From assembly GCA_016926235.1 (NCBI GenBank), contig JAFGOZ010000524.1:65365-129364 (forward strand): a DNA stretch of 64,000 bases. Direction: 5' to 3'. Positions 7,831-17,199 of the stretch are shown here, piece by piece (positions within the stretch are counted from its first letter, which is position 1; each line of letters opens with the position of its first letter). The position numbers and the translations under genes were made by a program. Under the pieces are notes generated by a model that was given only the letters and a program-made list of their open reading frames with translations, was not told the origin of the DNA and made no database searches. The stretch comes from Bacteroidales bacterium (GTDB taxonomy: Bacteria; Bacteroidota; Bacteroidia; Bacteroidales; UBA10428).

Positions 7831-10539
7831 TTAACGAAGGGCTGCTTGTGCCGCCGCCAGACGTGCAATAGGCACTCTGAATGGCGAACAGCTTACATAG
7901 TTCATTCCAACCCTGTGGCAAAATTCCACAGAGCTTGGCTCACCACCATGCTCACCGCAAATACCTACTTTCAGGTCTTTACGTGTGCTTCTTCCTTTTT
8001 TCACACCCATGTCAACCAGTTGGCCAACACCTTCCTGGTCGAGCACCTGGAATGGATCGTTTTTCAATATACCTTTATTGATGTATACAGGTAAAAATTT
8101 ACCTGCATCATCCCTTGAATAACCAAAGGTCATCTGGGTAAGGTCGTTGGTACCGAAAGAGAAGAACTCAGCTACTTCTGCAATAGCATCTGCTGTAAGG
8201 GCAGCTCTTGGTATCTCGATCATGGTTCCAAGCATATAGTCAATTTTTTCTCCTTTTTCAGAGAAAACTTTATCAGCTACCTTTCTTACTATATCTTCCT
8301 GCATTTTTAATTCTTTTACAGTACCGATAAGTGGGATCATTATTTCAGGATACGCTTTAATTCCTTCTTTCTTCAATTCCATTGCAGCTTCAATAATAGC
8401 GCGGGCCTGCATCTCTGTGATTTCAGGATAAGTGTTTCCTAAACGGCAACCTCTGTGTCCCAGCATGGGGTTGAATTCGTGAAGATCCTCCACTTTTTGT
8501 TTTATTTGTTCAACAGAAATCCCCATTTCCTTAGCCATTTCCTTTTGGTTAGCTTCTTCATGAGGTACAAACTCATGTAGAGGTGGATCAAGCAAACGAA
8601 CGGTAACAGGTAGTCCATCCATTGCACGAAATACATCTTTGAAGTCGTTACGTTGAATTGGCAGAAGCTTATCTAATGCTTTTCTTCTTCCGGTTTCATC
8701 ATCAGCAAGGATCATTTCGCGCATGGCTTTAATCCTTTCTCCTTCGAAGAACATATGCTCAGTGCGGCAAAGGCCGATACCTTCAGCTCCAAATTTCCGT
8801 GCTTGTTTAGCATCTCTTTCAGTTTCAGCATTGGTACGAACTTTTAGAGTTCTGTATTTATCGGCAAGTTTCATTATTTCACCAAAGTCACCGCTCAATT
8901 CAGGATCGATAGTAGCGATTTTACCTTCGTAAACTTCTCCGGTTGAACCATTTAATGAAATCCAGTCACCATCTTTAAAAATTTTACCACTGGCTTTTAA
9001 AGTTCGGTCTTTATAATTGATCACACATTCTCCGGCACCTGAAACGCAACATTTACCCATACCACGTGCTACTACAGCAGCGTGAGAAGTCATGCCTCCA
9101 CGGGCAGTAAGAATACCTTTTGCGATATCCATACCTTCAAGATCTTCAGGCGAAGTTTCGATACGTACTAATATCGTTGTTGGATATTTTTTAGCTTCAT
9201 CTGCGTGGAAAACGATCTGACCTGTTGCAGCACCTGGAGATGCTGGTAAACCTTTAGCAACAACATTTGCGTTTTTGATAGCCGTTTTGTCAAATACCGG
9301 GTGTAATAATTCATCTAATTTGTTAGGTTCCTGACGTAGAATTGCTTTCTTTTCATCAAGCATACCTTCTCTTACAAGATCCATGGCAATTTTAACCATG
9401 GCAGCAGCTGTACGCTTACCGTTACGGGTTTGAAGCATCCAAAGTTTACCATCCTGTATGGTGAACTCAAGGTCTTGCATATCTTTGAAATACTTTTCAA
9501 GTTTGTCCTGAGTTTCATTCAATTCTTTGTATGCAGCAGGCATAGCTTCTTCCAGTGAAGGATATTTGCTTGCTCTTTCTGATTCAGAAATTCCAGCAAG
9601 TACAGCCCATCTTTTTGAACCTTCCAATGTAATTTGTTGTGGTGTACGAATACCAGCAACCACGTCTTCGCCTTGAGCATCAATTAAATATTCACCGTTA
9701 AAGAGGTTTTCTCCAGTAGCAGCATCTCTTGTAAACGCAACACCTGTGCCTGAGTTTTTCCCCATATTACCAAATACCATAGCCTGAACATTCACAGCAG
9801 TACCCCATTCTTCAGGGATCTGGTTCATTGCACGGTAGTATTTAGCACGTGGGTTCATCCAACTGTCAAATACAGCACAAACAGCACCCCAAAGTTGTTC
9901 CCATGGATCAACTGGGAAATCATGGCCGGTCTTCTTTTTTACAGCCGCCTTAAATTTAACAACCAGTTCTTTCAAATCGTCTACTGATAGATCTGTATCG
10001 TTCTCTACACCTTTAGATTCTTTTACCTCATCCATAATCTCTTCAAAAGGATCGATGTCTTCTTTAGATTCTGGTTTCATTCCCAGAACTACATCTCCGT
10101 ACATTTGTACGAAACGACGATAAGAGTCCCATGCAAAGCGCTCGTTTCCTGATTTTTTTGTAATACCTTGTACAGCATCGTCATTCAATCCTAAATTAAG
10201 AACTGTGTCCATCATTCCTGGCATTGAAACCCTGGCTCCTGAACGGACAGATACTAAAAGAGGATTCTCCTTATCACCAAATTTCATATTCATGATACCT
10301 TCAACATAGGCTACAGCTTTTTCAACATCAGCTTTTAGCAAAGCAACCACTTTGTCTTTTCCAAGTTGATTGTATTCTGTACAAACATCAGTTGTAATAG
10401 TAAAACCAGGAGGAACAGGCACTCCAATAAGGTTCATCTCTGCAAGATTAGCTCCCTTTCCGCCAAGCAAATTCTTCATGTCAGCTTTACCTTCAGCCTG
10501 CTTATTTCCAAAGGTGTAAACGCGTTTAACATCGGCCAT
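7831..10539 (-). CDS. ppdK: Pyruvate, phosphate dikinase
   Basis: Cytosolic enzyme that reversibly converts ATP + pyruvate + phosphate to AMP + PEP + PPi. Order of domains: N-terminal ATP-grasp (GGKGANLAEMN at 27-37), the central phosphohistidine swivelling domain with GGMTSHAAVVARG (catalytic His near residue 485), and a PEP/pyruvate TIM barrel ending with GICGEHGG and a Cys-Ser-Pro-Phe-Arg tail. At 902 residues it matches bacterial and plant PPDK (about 875-900). Codon use looks conserved and G/C-richer than flanking DNA, as expected for a highly expressed gene. With pckA downstream and pyk near 57 kb, it forms the PEP-pyruvate node. Confidence 0.97.
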   Translation of the reverse strand: MADVKRVYTFGNKQAEGKADMKNLLGGKGANLAEMNLIGVPVPPGFTITTDVCTEYNQLGKDKVVALLKADVEKAVAYVEGIMNMKFGDKENPLLVSVRSGARVSMPGMMDTVLNLGLNDDAVQGITKKSGNERFAWDSYRRFVQMYGDVVLGMKPESKEDIDPFEEIMDEVKESKGVENDTDLSVDDLKELVVKFKAAVKKKTGHDFPVDPWEQLWGAVCAVFDSWMNPRAKYYRAMNQIPEEWGTAVNVQAMVFGNMGKNSGTGVAFTRDAATGENLFNGEYLIDAQGEDVVAGIRTPQQITLEGSKRWAVLAGISESERASKYPSLEEAMPAAYKELNETQDKLEKYFKDMQDLEFTIQDGKLWMLQTRNGKRTAAAMVKIAMDLVREGMLDEKKAILRQEPNKLDELLHPVFDKTAIKNANVVAKGLPASPGAATGQIVFHADEAKKYPTTILVRIETSPEDLEGMDIAKGILTARGGMTSHAAVVARGMGKCCVSGAGECVINYKDRTLKASGKIFKDGDWISLNGSTGEVYEGKIATIDPELSGDFGEIMKLADKYRTLKVRTNAETERDAKQARKFGAEGIGLCRTEHMFFEGERIKAMREMILADDETGRRKALDKLLPIQRNDFKDVFRAMDGLPVTVRLLDPPLHEFVPHEEANQKEMAKEMGISVEQIKQKVEDLHEFNPMLGHRGCRLGNTYPEITEMQARAIIEAAMELKKEGIKAYPEIMIPLIGTVKELKMQEDIVRKVADKVFSEKGEKIDYMLGTMIEIPRAALTADAIAEVAEFFSFGTNDLTQMTFGYSRDDAGKFLPVYINKGILKNDPFQVLDQEGVGQLVDMGVKKGRSTRKDLKVGICGEHGGEPSSVEFCHRVGMNYVSCSPFRVPIARLAAAQAALR

Positions 10540-10611
10540 AATATTATCCTTTCAAATTATTGTAAATTATTGATTTGTAATTATTTAAAAAAATGTAAAT
10601 TATAAAGTTCA

Positions 10612-10619
10612 CAAAGGTA
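10612..10619 (-). promoter_or_regulatory. Putative -7 promoter element (TAnnTTTG) of ppdK
   Basis: On the minus strand TACCTTTG matches the Bacteroidota -7 consensus. It lies 73 bp before the ppdK ATG, implying a leader of about 65 nt. A purine-rich GAAAGGA stands about 8 nt before the start codon. Confidence 0.5.
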
Positions 10620-10760
10620 AAAAAAAATGGGAAAATGTAATATTAAATTAATTTTAAATAAGGGGTAAAATGATTGAAAATTTGGTTTTTATCCCCAAAT
10701 GTCATATTGTAAGGAGGAGTAAAACAGGAATTTTTTAAAAAATCTAATAAGATATACTTT

Positions 10761-11693
10761 CTAAAACCAGTTTTTCTTTCTAAAGATATACACTCCCAGG
10801 TAAGCAATTATTGCAGATCCAACAAGTATCCCGGGGAAGGCATAAACCGAATGCTCAATAAAATTGGTGACGTTCATACCATAGATGCTGGCAATAAGAG
10901 TGGGGATCATTAAAATGATGGATATAGATGTTAATTGCTTCATAACAACGTTCAGGTTATTGGAAATAACCGAAGCAAAGGCATCCATCATACCACTTTG
11001 AATATCAGAGTATATCTGCGCCATTTCAGCTGCCTGCTTGTTTTCAATGATCGCATCTTCGAGAAGATCTTCATTGATTTCGGATAAATTTGCCATTTTT
11101 GAATTTCTGAACTTTGCCAGAACTAATTCATTACCTTTTAGTGATGTAGTAAAATATACAAGGCTTTTTTCCATTTTTAAAAGTTTCTGTAACTCTTTGT
11201 TTCGTATTGATTTTTCCAGATCCTGTTCAATCAGGGATGTCTGCTGATTAATCTGTTTCAGGTATTTCAAATAAATGTTTGCTGAATGTAAAAACAGTTT
11301 CAGGATGAAATTGATAGAATCATTTACTTTTTGATACTGACCCCGGTATAATGATGGCTGGGCAGATGGAAGTACTTCATTATCGTTTGAACATATAGTG
11401 ATTACATGATCATGAGACATAAATATTCCCAGGGGAATAGTGTGAAAGGGGACACCATTGGAGTTGAACTGAACAGGGATACGCAGAATGATAAGTGTAA
11501 AGTCATCATCGTATTCCAGACGAGGACGTTCATCAATGTCAAGTATATCCTGTATAATATCTTCAGGAACTTTGAACTCGTTTTTCAATAATGAAATCTC
11601 TTGTGGGTCAGGTGCTACTACATTAATCCAGCATCCCTTTTCTGCCCCGGTTATTTCTACATAACCCCCCAGGCTTTTGTAAAATTTCATCAT
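10761..11693 (-). CDS. corA: CorA-family magnesium/divalent cation channel
   Basis: Pentameric inner-membrane channel for Mg2+ (or Co2+). A long cytoplasmic alpha/beta plus helical domain fills about residues 1-245. Two C-terminal transmembrane helices follow, with the invariant YGMN signature at 271-274 between them and the basic tail RKKNWF. At 310 residues it is of normal length. The start ATG is preceded by the purine-rich GCAGGAGGCAGC (an AGGAGG core), a strong Shine-Dalgarno-like site unusual here. The upstream region (11694-11826) contains a promoter-like element and a conserved-looking stem, discussed separately. proS lies upstream on the same strand. Confidence 0.93.
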   Translation of the reverse strand: MMKFYKSLGGYVEITGAEKGCWINVVAPDPQEISLLKNEFKVPEDIIQDILDIDERPRLEYDDDFTLIILRIPVQFNSNGVPFHTIPLGIFMSHDHVITICSNDNEVLPSAQPSLYRGQYQKVNDSINFILKLFLHSANIYLKYLKQINQQTSLIEQDLEKSIRNKELQKLLKMEKSLVYFTTSLKGNELVLAKFRNSKMANLSEINEDLLEDAIIENKQAAEMAQIYSDIQSGMMDAFASVISNNLNVVMKQLTSISIILMIPTLIASIYGMNVTNFIEHSVYAFPGILVGSAIIAYLGVYIFRKKNWF

Positions 11694-11826
11694 GTTGCTG
11701 CCTCCTGCTTTTATAACCGCGAGGAGACGCTAGGAAGGCCCCCTGAGGTTAGATTTTATTCTGTTTACTATGGTATGGGCCTTCGTCCATGTCTGTTTTT
11801 ACTTTAAAATTTCAGCTACAAATTTA
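11694..11826 (-). promoter_or_regulatory. Candidate promoter and structured 5' leader of corA
   Basis: Minus-strand TAAATTTG (11819-11826) matches the -7 consensus; transcription would start near 11812, leaving about 118 nt before the corA ATG. Within this leader, GAAGGCCC (11777-11784) can pair perfectly with GGGCCTTC (11734-11741) across a 35-nt loop. A second, weaker stem can form between CTCCT (about 11721-11725) and the AGGAG of the ribosome-binding site (about 11700-11704), which would hide the site. The segment is more GC-rich than neighbouring spacers. I do not recognise it as the M-box or another known riboswitch; a metal-responsive role is inference from the downstream gene. Confidence 0.4.
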
Positions 11827-11882
11827 TGAATAATATTCACTTACCAGAAGGAATATTCATTTTTTATTCTTACTCGGAGAAA

Positions 11883-13358
11883 TTAATATGCCTTTGCAAA
11901 CAATACCCTCTGTTTTGATGGTTTCCCTGAATATATACATTTTCCTTCTTCTCCATCTGTATCAAAAGGTATACAACGAATTGTAGCTTTTGTTTCCTGC
12001 TTTATTTTTTCTTCTGTTTCAGGAGTCCCGTCCCAGTGTGCAGATACAAAACCGGCCCCGGTCTCAATGAGCTTTTTAAATTCCTCGTAATCATCAACCT
12101 TGTAGGTGTTTTCATTACGGTATTTTAATGCTTTATCATAAATGTTTGTTTGCATTTCTTTTAAAAGGTTCTTCACAGTATCAATCACTATATCCTGGCT
12201 GATTGAGCTTTTTTCAAGTGTATCTCTGCGGGCAACCTCAATGGTATTGTTAGCAATATCCCTTGGTCCTAATGCCAGGCGAACAGGTACCCCTTTTAAT
12301 TCATATTCTGCAAATTTCCAGCCTGGTTTGTGGGTATCTCTGTTGTCAAATTTTACAGAGATACCTTGTGCAATAAGTTTCTCCTTAATTTCGTTCGCAA
12401 CTTTGGAGATGTTTTCCAATTCTTCATCACCCTTATATATAGGAACTATTACTGCCTGAACAGGAGCAAGGTCAGGAGGCAGAACCAAACCATTGTCGTC
12501 AGAATGGGCCATAACAAGGGCTCCCATAAGTCTTGTGGACACCCCCCATGATGTAGCCCATACGTATTCCAGCTTACTTTCCTTACTTAAATATTTTACA
12601 TCAAAAGCTTTGGCAAAATTCTGTCCCAAAAAATGGGATGTGCCGCATTGCAGGGCTTTCCCATCCTGCATAAGGGCTTCAATACAAAGTGTATCCAAAG
12701 CACCGGCGAATCGTTCGCTATCAGTCTTTTTGCCTTTTATTACAGGAATAGCGAGATACTTCTCAGCAAATTCTGTATATATATCCAGCATTCTATAAGT
12801 TTCATCAATAGCTTCCTGCTTTGTGGCATGTGCAGTATGACCTTCCTGCCATAAAAATTCTGCAGTCCGAAGGAATAATCGGGTACGCATTTCCCAGCGT
12901 ACAACGTTAGCCCATTGATTGCATAAAATGGGCAGATCGCGATAAGATTGTATCCAGTTTTTATAGGTATTCCAAATTATAGTTTCTGAAGTTGGACGCA
13001 CTATAAGTTCTTCTTCGAGTTTGGCATCAGGGTCCACAATTACTCCTTTACCATTGGGATCATTTTTTAACCTGTAATGGGTAACAACAGCACATTCTTT
13101 CGCAAATCCTTCTACGTGACTGGCTTCCTTGCTAAAGAATGATTTTGGAATGAAAAGAGGAAAATATGCATTTACATGTCCGGTCTCTTTAAACATTTTA
13201 TCGAGGATATCCCTCATGCGTTCCCAAATGGCATATCCATAGGGTTTAATAACCATACATCCTCTTACTGCTGAATTCTCAGCTAAATCTGCTTTAATCA
13301 CCAGGTCATTATACCATTGAGAGTAATCTTCTGCTCTGCTTGTCAATACTTTTGCCAT
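11883..13358 (-). CDS. proS: Prolyl-tRNA synthetase (eukaryote/archaea-like short type)
   Basis: Class II aminoacyl-tRNA synthetase charging tRNA-Pro. At 491 residues it lacks the bacterial INS editing domain and ends in Lys-Ala-Tyr, features of the archaeal/eukaryotic-type ProRS (ProS type 3) used by Bacteroidota. Motif 2 region RPTSE is at 121-125 with [20 protein letters not shown] following. Motif 3 is near [14 protein letters not shown]. The anticodon-binding domain follows, and a C-terminal zinc-like domain region starts around residue 410. It is monocistronic on the minus strand; 190 bp separate it from corA. Confidence 0.96.
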   Translation of the reverse strand: MAKVLTSRAEDYSQWYNDLVIKADLAENSAVRGCMVIKPYGYAIWERMRDILDKMFKETGHVNAYFPLFIPKSFFSKEASHVEGFAKECAVVTHYRLKNDPNGKGVIVDPDAKLEEELIVRPTSETIIWNTYKNWIQSYRDLPILCNQWANVVRWEMRTRLFLRTAEFLWQEGHTAHATKQEAIDETYRMLDIYTEFAEKYLAIPVIKGKKTDSERFAGALDTLCIEALMQDGKALQCGTSHFLGQNFAKAFDVKYLSKESKLEYVWATSWGVSTRLMGALVMAHSDDNGLVLPPDLAPVQAVIVPIYKGDEELENISKVANEIKEKLIAQGISVKFDNRDTHKPGWKFAEYELKGVPVRLALGPRDIANNTIEVARRDTLEKSSISQDIVIDTVKNLLKEMQTNIYDKALKYRNENTYKVDDYEEFKKLIETGAGFVSAHWDGTPETEEKIKQETKATIRCIPFDTDGEEGKCIYSGKPSKQRVLFAKAY

Positions 13359-13450
13359 CTTGAAAAAAAATTATTTTTAAAGCCCTGCAAATTAAATACT
13401 TTTTTATGAAAAATGGTAGGATGGGGGAAGGAAATATGTATAATGTACAA

Positions 13451-13540
13451 TTTATAATGAATAATGCATAATGGTGAGTATGAGGATACTTTGTCTGAGT
13501 TCAAAAAATCTGACAACGATTTAGGTTAGAAGAAGATAAG
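13451..13540 (+). repeat. Diverged interspersed repeat, copy A (second copy at 59001)
   Basis: Starts with AATGAATAATGCATAATGG and continues through GATAC...TCTGAGTTC...CTGACA...TTTAGGTTAGAAGAAG. The segment at 59001-59077 shows the same words in the same order and orientation with substitutions and a small gap. In both places a short tandem array follows within about 30 bp. Confidence 0.55.
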
Positions 13541-13562
13541 GATTAATCTATACCCAAACTAC

Positions 13563-13597
13563 TTCCGTCTTCTGTCTTCTGTCTTCTGTCTTCGGAC
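13563..13597. repeat. Heptanucleotide tandem repeat (TTCTGTC)n
   Basis: Five consecutive 7-bp units, the central three being exact TTCTGTC and the outer two variants (TTCCGTC, TTCGGAC). It is intergenic and resembles the short tandemly repeated heptanucleotides known from several bacterial phyla. Confidence 0.8.
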
Positions 13598-13810
13598 TTC
13601 AATTAAAACAAACCATGTTATTAAATCGTATAATATAGTTGGGAACTGGTAATTTTATTAATTATCTTTATCGCGCTGTACGTTCTGTTATCTGTTGATA
13701 AAAATCCTTGTAAAATGAGGAATTTTTATAGTTTTTTAACACTTTGGTATAGTATTTGTATTTTATTCATTAAAGAGTAAAAATTAAAAAAATATATAGG
13801 AGGTTGAGCC

Positions 13811-15319
13811 ATGAAAACAATAATTAAAATAACAAGCTTAATTGCTTTACTCCTCGGCTCATGTTCTTCCAGCTACTTCTCAGCAGCAGGCTACGAATAT
13901 GATGATTTGTATTATACACCGCAGGATAACAAAGCAGTGGAATCTATCTCTCCCTCTACACCGGATCACGATCCGGAAGTATCTGATGATAACAATACAA
14001 AATCTGATGATAACGGGGAAATGAGTGATTATGAGAAATACCTGCAGGAACGCGAACATCAGGCACAAGAATATTCAAGTGAATCTGGTGATCGCCAGGA
14101 AACTCCCGACAGGTATAAAACAGGTAAAGACTCAAGTTACTATCAAAGCAATAGTGCATATTCTGAAGATGGAAATTATGAGGATTACAATGAGAATTAT
14201 TCTCAATCAGGGGAATACTATGATGATGAAGGTAATACATATGTCACTAATAATTACTATTACGATGACTATGACGATTATTATTACTCAGCTCGTATAA
14301 GAAGGTTTCATAGCCCCTATGTTTACTATAGCTATTATGATCCATGGTTTTATGATCCTTACTGGTACGACTACGATCCTATTCATTGGGGAATTTATGT
14401 AAGCTATGGTTATCCTTACTGGGGTTGGGGTTTGAGTTACTCCTGGGGTTATCCATACTACTATTCATCATGGTACAGCCCTTACTATTATGGATACTAT
14501 CACCATTACCATCCATATAGCTACTATGGATACTATGGCTACTCTGACAGCTATTACTATGGGCATAGTTACTATTCCAACAGGAGCTATGATTATGGCA
14601 GGAGATATTCAAGGTATGGGAACTCAAGCTATAATACAACAAGGGCAGACGTGCGCACTCCTACAAGTGGTAACCGTACATATACAAGAACACCCAATGG
14701 GAATGCTGCAAGGGATGGTAGTACTACCGTGAAAAGTGACAGGACCAATTCTTCCACTCGTTCGCCTCAAAGCAGGTATAGCAATACCTCAAGAACACCC
14801 AATTCGCAAGCTACTAACAGGACTGGTTCAACTAATCGTACCTATCAATCCACAAACCGTAGTACTACAAATACAAGAACCGGAAATACTAATGAAAGGA
14901 CAAACAATAATACTAACAGGAATTATACACCCAGTTATAGTAAACCGAATACAAATAGCCGGACCAATTATAATTCAAGTAGTACTAATAACCGATCATC
15001 CAGTTCAACAAATAATAACAGAAGCTACTCACCAAGAAGTAGTTCCAGCTCAAATAGCGGCTACAGGCCATCAAGCAGCTCAAGCTCACGCAGCAGCAGT
15101 TATTCAAGGCCATCAAGCAGTTCAAGCTCACGCAGCAGTAGCTACTCTAGACCATCTAGCAGCTCAAGCTCAAGCTATAGCAGGAGCCCAAGTTCAGGCA
15201 GTAGTTCACGTAGCAGCAGCTATAGCGGAAGTTCCAGCAGGTCTTCATCAAGTAGCAGTAGCTCAAGAAGTAGCAGTAGCAGTAGTTCATCCAGGAGCAG
15301 TAGTGGTGGAAGAAGATAA
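13811..15319 (+). CDS. Tyrosine- and serine-rich low-complexity lipoprotein
   Basis: A 502-residue envelope protein of unknown function. The signal peptide ends in a lipobox with Cys at residue 18 (LLGSC). After it come an acidic linker (about 25-130), a Tyr/Gly/Trp-rich block (about 140-260, dense in YY and YYGY), an Asn/Thr/Arg-rich block (about 265-400), and a Ser-dominated tail built on imperfect SSSSSRSSSYSRP units to residue 502. Acidic N-terminal and basic Ser/Arg C-terminal halves suggest charge-mediated assembly. The start is supported by AGGAGG at 13798-13803, 7 nt before the ATG, one of few perfect Shine-Dalgarno sites in the window. Automatic pipelines label such proteins after unrelated low-complexity proteins. 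The outer-membrane barrel gene follows after 56 bp. Confidence 0.8.
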   Translation: MKTIIKITSLIALLLGSCSSSYFSAAGYEYDDLYYTPQDNKAVESISPSTPDHDPEVSDDNNTKSDDNGEMSDYEKYLQEREHQAQEYSSESGDRQETPDRYKTGKDSSYYQSNSAYSEDGNYEDYNENYSQSGEYYDDEGNTYVTNNYYYDDYDDYYYSARIRRFHSPYVYYSYYDPWFYDPYWYDYDPIHWGIYVSYGYPYWGWGLSYSWGYPYYYSSWYSPYYYGYYHHYHPYSYYGYYGYSDSYYYGHSYYSNRSYDYGRRYSRYGNSSYNTTRADVRTPTSGNRTYTRTPNGNAARDGSTTVKSDRTNSSTRSPQSRYSNTSRTPNSQATNRTGSTNRTYQSTNRSTTNTRTGNTNERTNNNTNRNYTPSYSKPNTNSRTNYNSSSTNNRSSSSTNNNRSYSPRSSSSSNSGYRPSSSSSSRSSSYSRPSSSSSSRSSSYSRPSSSSSSSYSRSPSSGSSSRSSSYSGSSSRSSSSSSSSRSSSSSSSSRSSSGGRR

Positions 15320-15375
15320 TTTTTAATCAAAAGAGGAGCTTGATTAAAAATAGTTGAACATTAAAAAATATAAAA

Positions 15376-16929
15376 ATGAAACGGATTGGATTAATAATAT
15401 GGAGTTTACTAATCTCCCTGGCCGTGACTGCCCAAAATGAAGTAGATGCTTTAAAATACTCATGGGATAATAACTTGACAGGTACCGCTCGTTCGGCATC
15501 AATGGGAGGTGCATTTAGTGCACTGGGTGGTGATGTCAGCTCAATAAGCCTTAACCCTGCCGGCCTGGGTGTATACCGCAGCAGTGAATTTGTATTTACA
15601 CCTGCTATTTACCAGAATTACACAGAGGCAGATTACCTCAAATCGACCAACAGTGGTGAAAAATTTAATTTCAATTTCAACAATATGGCTTATGTAGGGT
15701 GCATTAATGGATTGTCAGGAGGATGGGAATCTGTAAGTATTGGAGTGGGGTATAACAGGAAAAATAACTACCACCAAAATACAGTGATTTCAGGGAATAT
15801 GGAAACGGGAAATCTTACAACAGGTGGTGCTCTGAGTTCATATTTGGATAATTTCACTTATTATGCTGAATTAGATGATCCATATGGATTACAATACCAT
15901 GAAATATATTATCCCGATGGTGATTATATTTTAGATCCGCATTATGAAGAATTAGCTTATAATACTGACCTTATCTTGTATCAGGTGGATACAACACTTG
16001 AAAATGGAGGGTTTTGGTGGAATGAAATGCATGATGACGGATATAACCAGAACCAGCGCAGGGTTATTAAAACCGATGGTTCGAGTGGTGAATACTATTT
16101 TGCCGTTGGGGGCAATTACAGCAATACATTGTATATAGGGGCTTCGGTTGGATATCATCATTTCAGGGAAGAATACCTTTCCGTACATACAGAAACAGAT
16201 ATTTATGATTCGATTGATTACATCTATGATTTTCGTGTAGAAGAATCATACCGGACATATGGAAACGGAGTTGATTTTAAGGTTGGAATGATTTACAAGC
16301 CGGTTGAATTTATCAGGATTAGCGGTGCTTTCCATACACCAACTTTTTATAAGATACAGGTAGAATATTCAAATATTATGGGAGTTACAATTGACCCGGA
16401 ATATGGTGGAGGTACGCTTAGCAGCTATAGTTATGAACCAGGTTTATATGATTACAGATTACGTACTCCAATGAAAGCTATAGCCGGACTTGCCTTCCAG
16501 TTTGATAAATATGCGTTGTTAAGTTTTGATTATGAATATGTTGACTATAGCAAAATGAACCTGTCCTCAGATGTTGAAGACCAGTTTTCGGAGACAAATT
16601 CCATCATGAGAAAAAAATATGATGCAACTCATAATGTGCGGGGTGGTCTGGAATTGAGGAATGGTCCGCTTTCCATAAGGGGAGGAGCAGCATATTATGA
16701 TTCTCCTTTTAGTTCGAAAGAAGTAAATAAGGATGCATATTCAATCTTTTATACAGGTGGTATAGGGCTTCGTTCTGAAGATTTCTTTATTGATTTTGCT
16801 TATCTGTATGGCATCCATAAAGAAAAATATTTCATGTATTACCTTCCAGAAGAATTCGGTGAGTTAGAAGAAGTGAATCTACGTTCAACCTTCAATAAAT
16901 TCATGTTAACCCTTGGTTTCAGGTTCTAA
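15376..16929 (+). CDS. OmpP1/FadL-type outer membrane beta-barrel protein
   Basis: A 517-residue protein with a signal peptide (cleavage near VTAQ at 17-20) and an N-terminal plug-like region (ARSASMGGAFSALGGDVSSIS, then NPAGLGVYRSSEF) typical of the OmpP1/FadL/TodX family. Alternating aromatic beta-strands follow, and the protein ends in a terminal Phe (LGFRF), the signal for barrel insertion. Family members transport hydrophobic molecules across the outer membrane; the substrate here is unknown. It lies 56 bp after the Tyr/Ser-rich lipoprotein gene on the same strand and is followed by a strong terminator, so the two probably form an operon. Confidence 0.88.
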   Translation: MKRIGLIIWSLLISLAVTAQNEVDALKYSWDNNLTGTARSASMGGAFSALGGDVSSISLNPAGLGVYRSSEFVFTPAIYQNYTEADYLKSTNSGEKFNFNFNNMAYVGCINGLSGGWESVSIGVGYNRKNNYHQNTVISGNMETGNLTTGGALSSYLDNFTYYAELDDPYGLQYHEIYYPDGDYILDPHYEELAYNTDLILYQVDTTLENGGFWWNEMHDDGYNQNQRRVIKTDGSSGEYYFAVGGNYSNTLYIGASVGYHHFREEYLSVHTETDIYDSIDYIYDFRVEESYRTYGNGVDFKVGMIYKPVEFIRISGAFHTPTFYKIQVEYSNIMGVTIDPEYGGGTLSSYSYEPGLYDYRLRTPMKAIAGLAFQFDKYALLSFDYEYVDYSKMNLSSDVEDQFSETNSIMRKKYDATHNVRGGLELRNGPLSIRGGAAYYDSPFSSKEVNKDAYSIFYTGGIGLRSEDFFIDFAYLYGIHKEKYFMYYLPEEFGELEEVNLRSTFNKFMLTLGFRF

Positions 16930-16959
16930 TTTAGAACTGATGTTATCTAATTGACAGGA

Positions 16960-16993
16960 AGGGGCTCCTCAATTGAGGCAGCCTCTTTTTTTT
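16960..16993 (+). terminator. Rho-independent terminator after the OmpP1/FadL-like gene
   Basis: AGGGGCT pairs with AGCCTCT (one G-U), extended by CCTC/GAGG with an AATT loop and one bulged C. It is followed by an uninterrupted T run at 16986-16993. It stands 31 bp past the stop codon. Confidence 0.9.
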
Positions 16994-17094
16994 AATATTT
17001 TTTGGTTCATTAGTCTCCTCTCAAATGCATTTGTCCCTATTTAAATTTTTGCCATTTTAACCTCTACGAAGTTAAGGCTTAAAGGGATTAATTT

Positions 17095-17153
17095 TACTAC
17101 AATACTTAATCGCCTACGGCGAAATTCCGCTTAACGGATAAAGTATTGTAGTA
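17095..17153. repeat. Cruciform-type inverted repeat
   Basis: Perfect 13-bp arms (17095-17107 TACTACAATACTT and 17141-17153 AAGTATTGTAGTA) enclose two small hairpins, TCGCC-TAC-GGCGA (17110-17122) and CCG-CTTAA-CGG (17127-17137). This three-way-junction layout recalls REP/MITE-type palindromes. No transposase gene is next to it. Confidence 0.75.
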
Positions 17154-17199
17154 TAGAGAATTATATAATCAAGTATCCGTTTCGTTTAATTAAGCTTTA

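Larger units (their letters stand above)
13359..13810. other. Repeat-bearing intergenic region between proS and the Tyr/Ser-rich gene
   Basis: 452 bp without a credible gene. It holds a diverged interspersed repeat (13451-13540), a 7-bp tandem array (13563-13597) and, toward the right end, the leader of the next gene with a strong AGGAGG at 13798-13803. Divergent promoters for proS and the 13.8-kb gene must lie here, but no clear TAnnTTTG element stands out. Confidence 0.6.

Noticed and set aside
11694..11826. M-box or yybP-ykoY riboswitch upstream of corA
   Set aside because: The conserved core sequences of those classes that I know are not present; kept only as an unclassified candidate leader.
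11834..11866. AATATTC/GAATATT hairpin as a proS terminator
   Set aside because: On the minus strand no U run follows, and it overlaps the corA promoter region.
14736..15326. Second reading frame of 196 codons inside the Tyr/Ser-rich gene, and opposite-strand frames there
   Set aside because: Low-complexity codon repeats keep other frames open; only the main frame has a signal peptide and a ribosome site.
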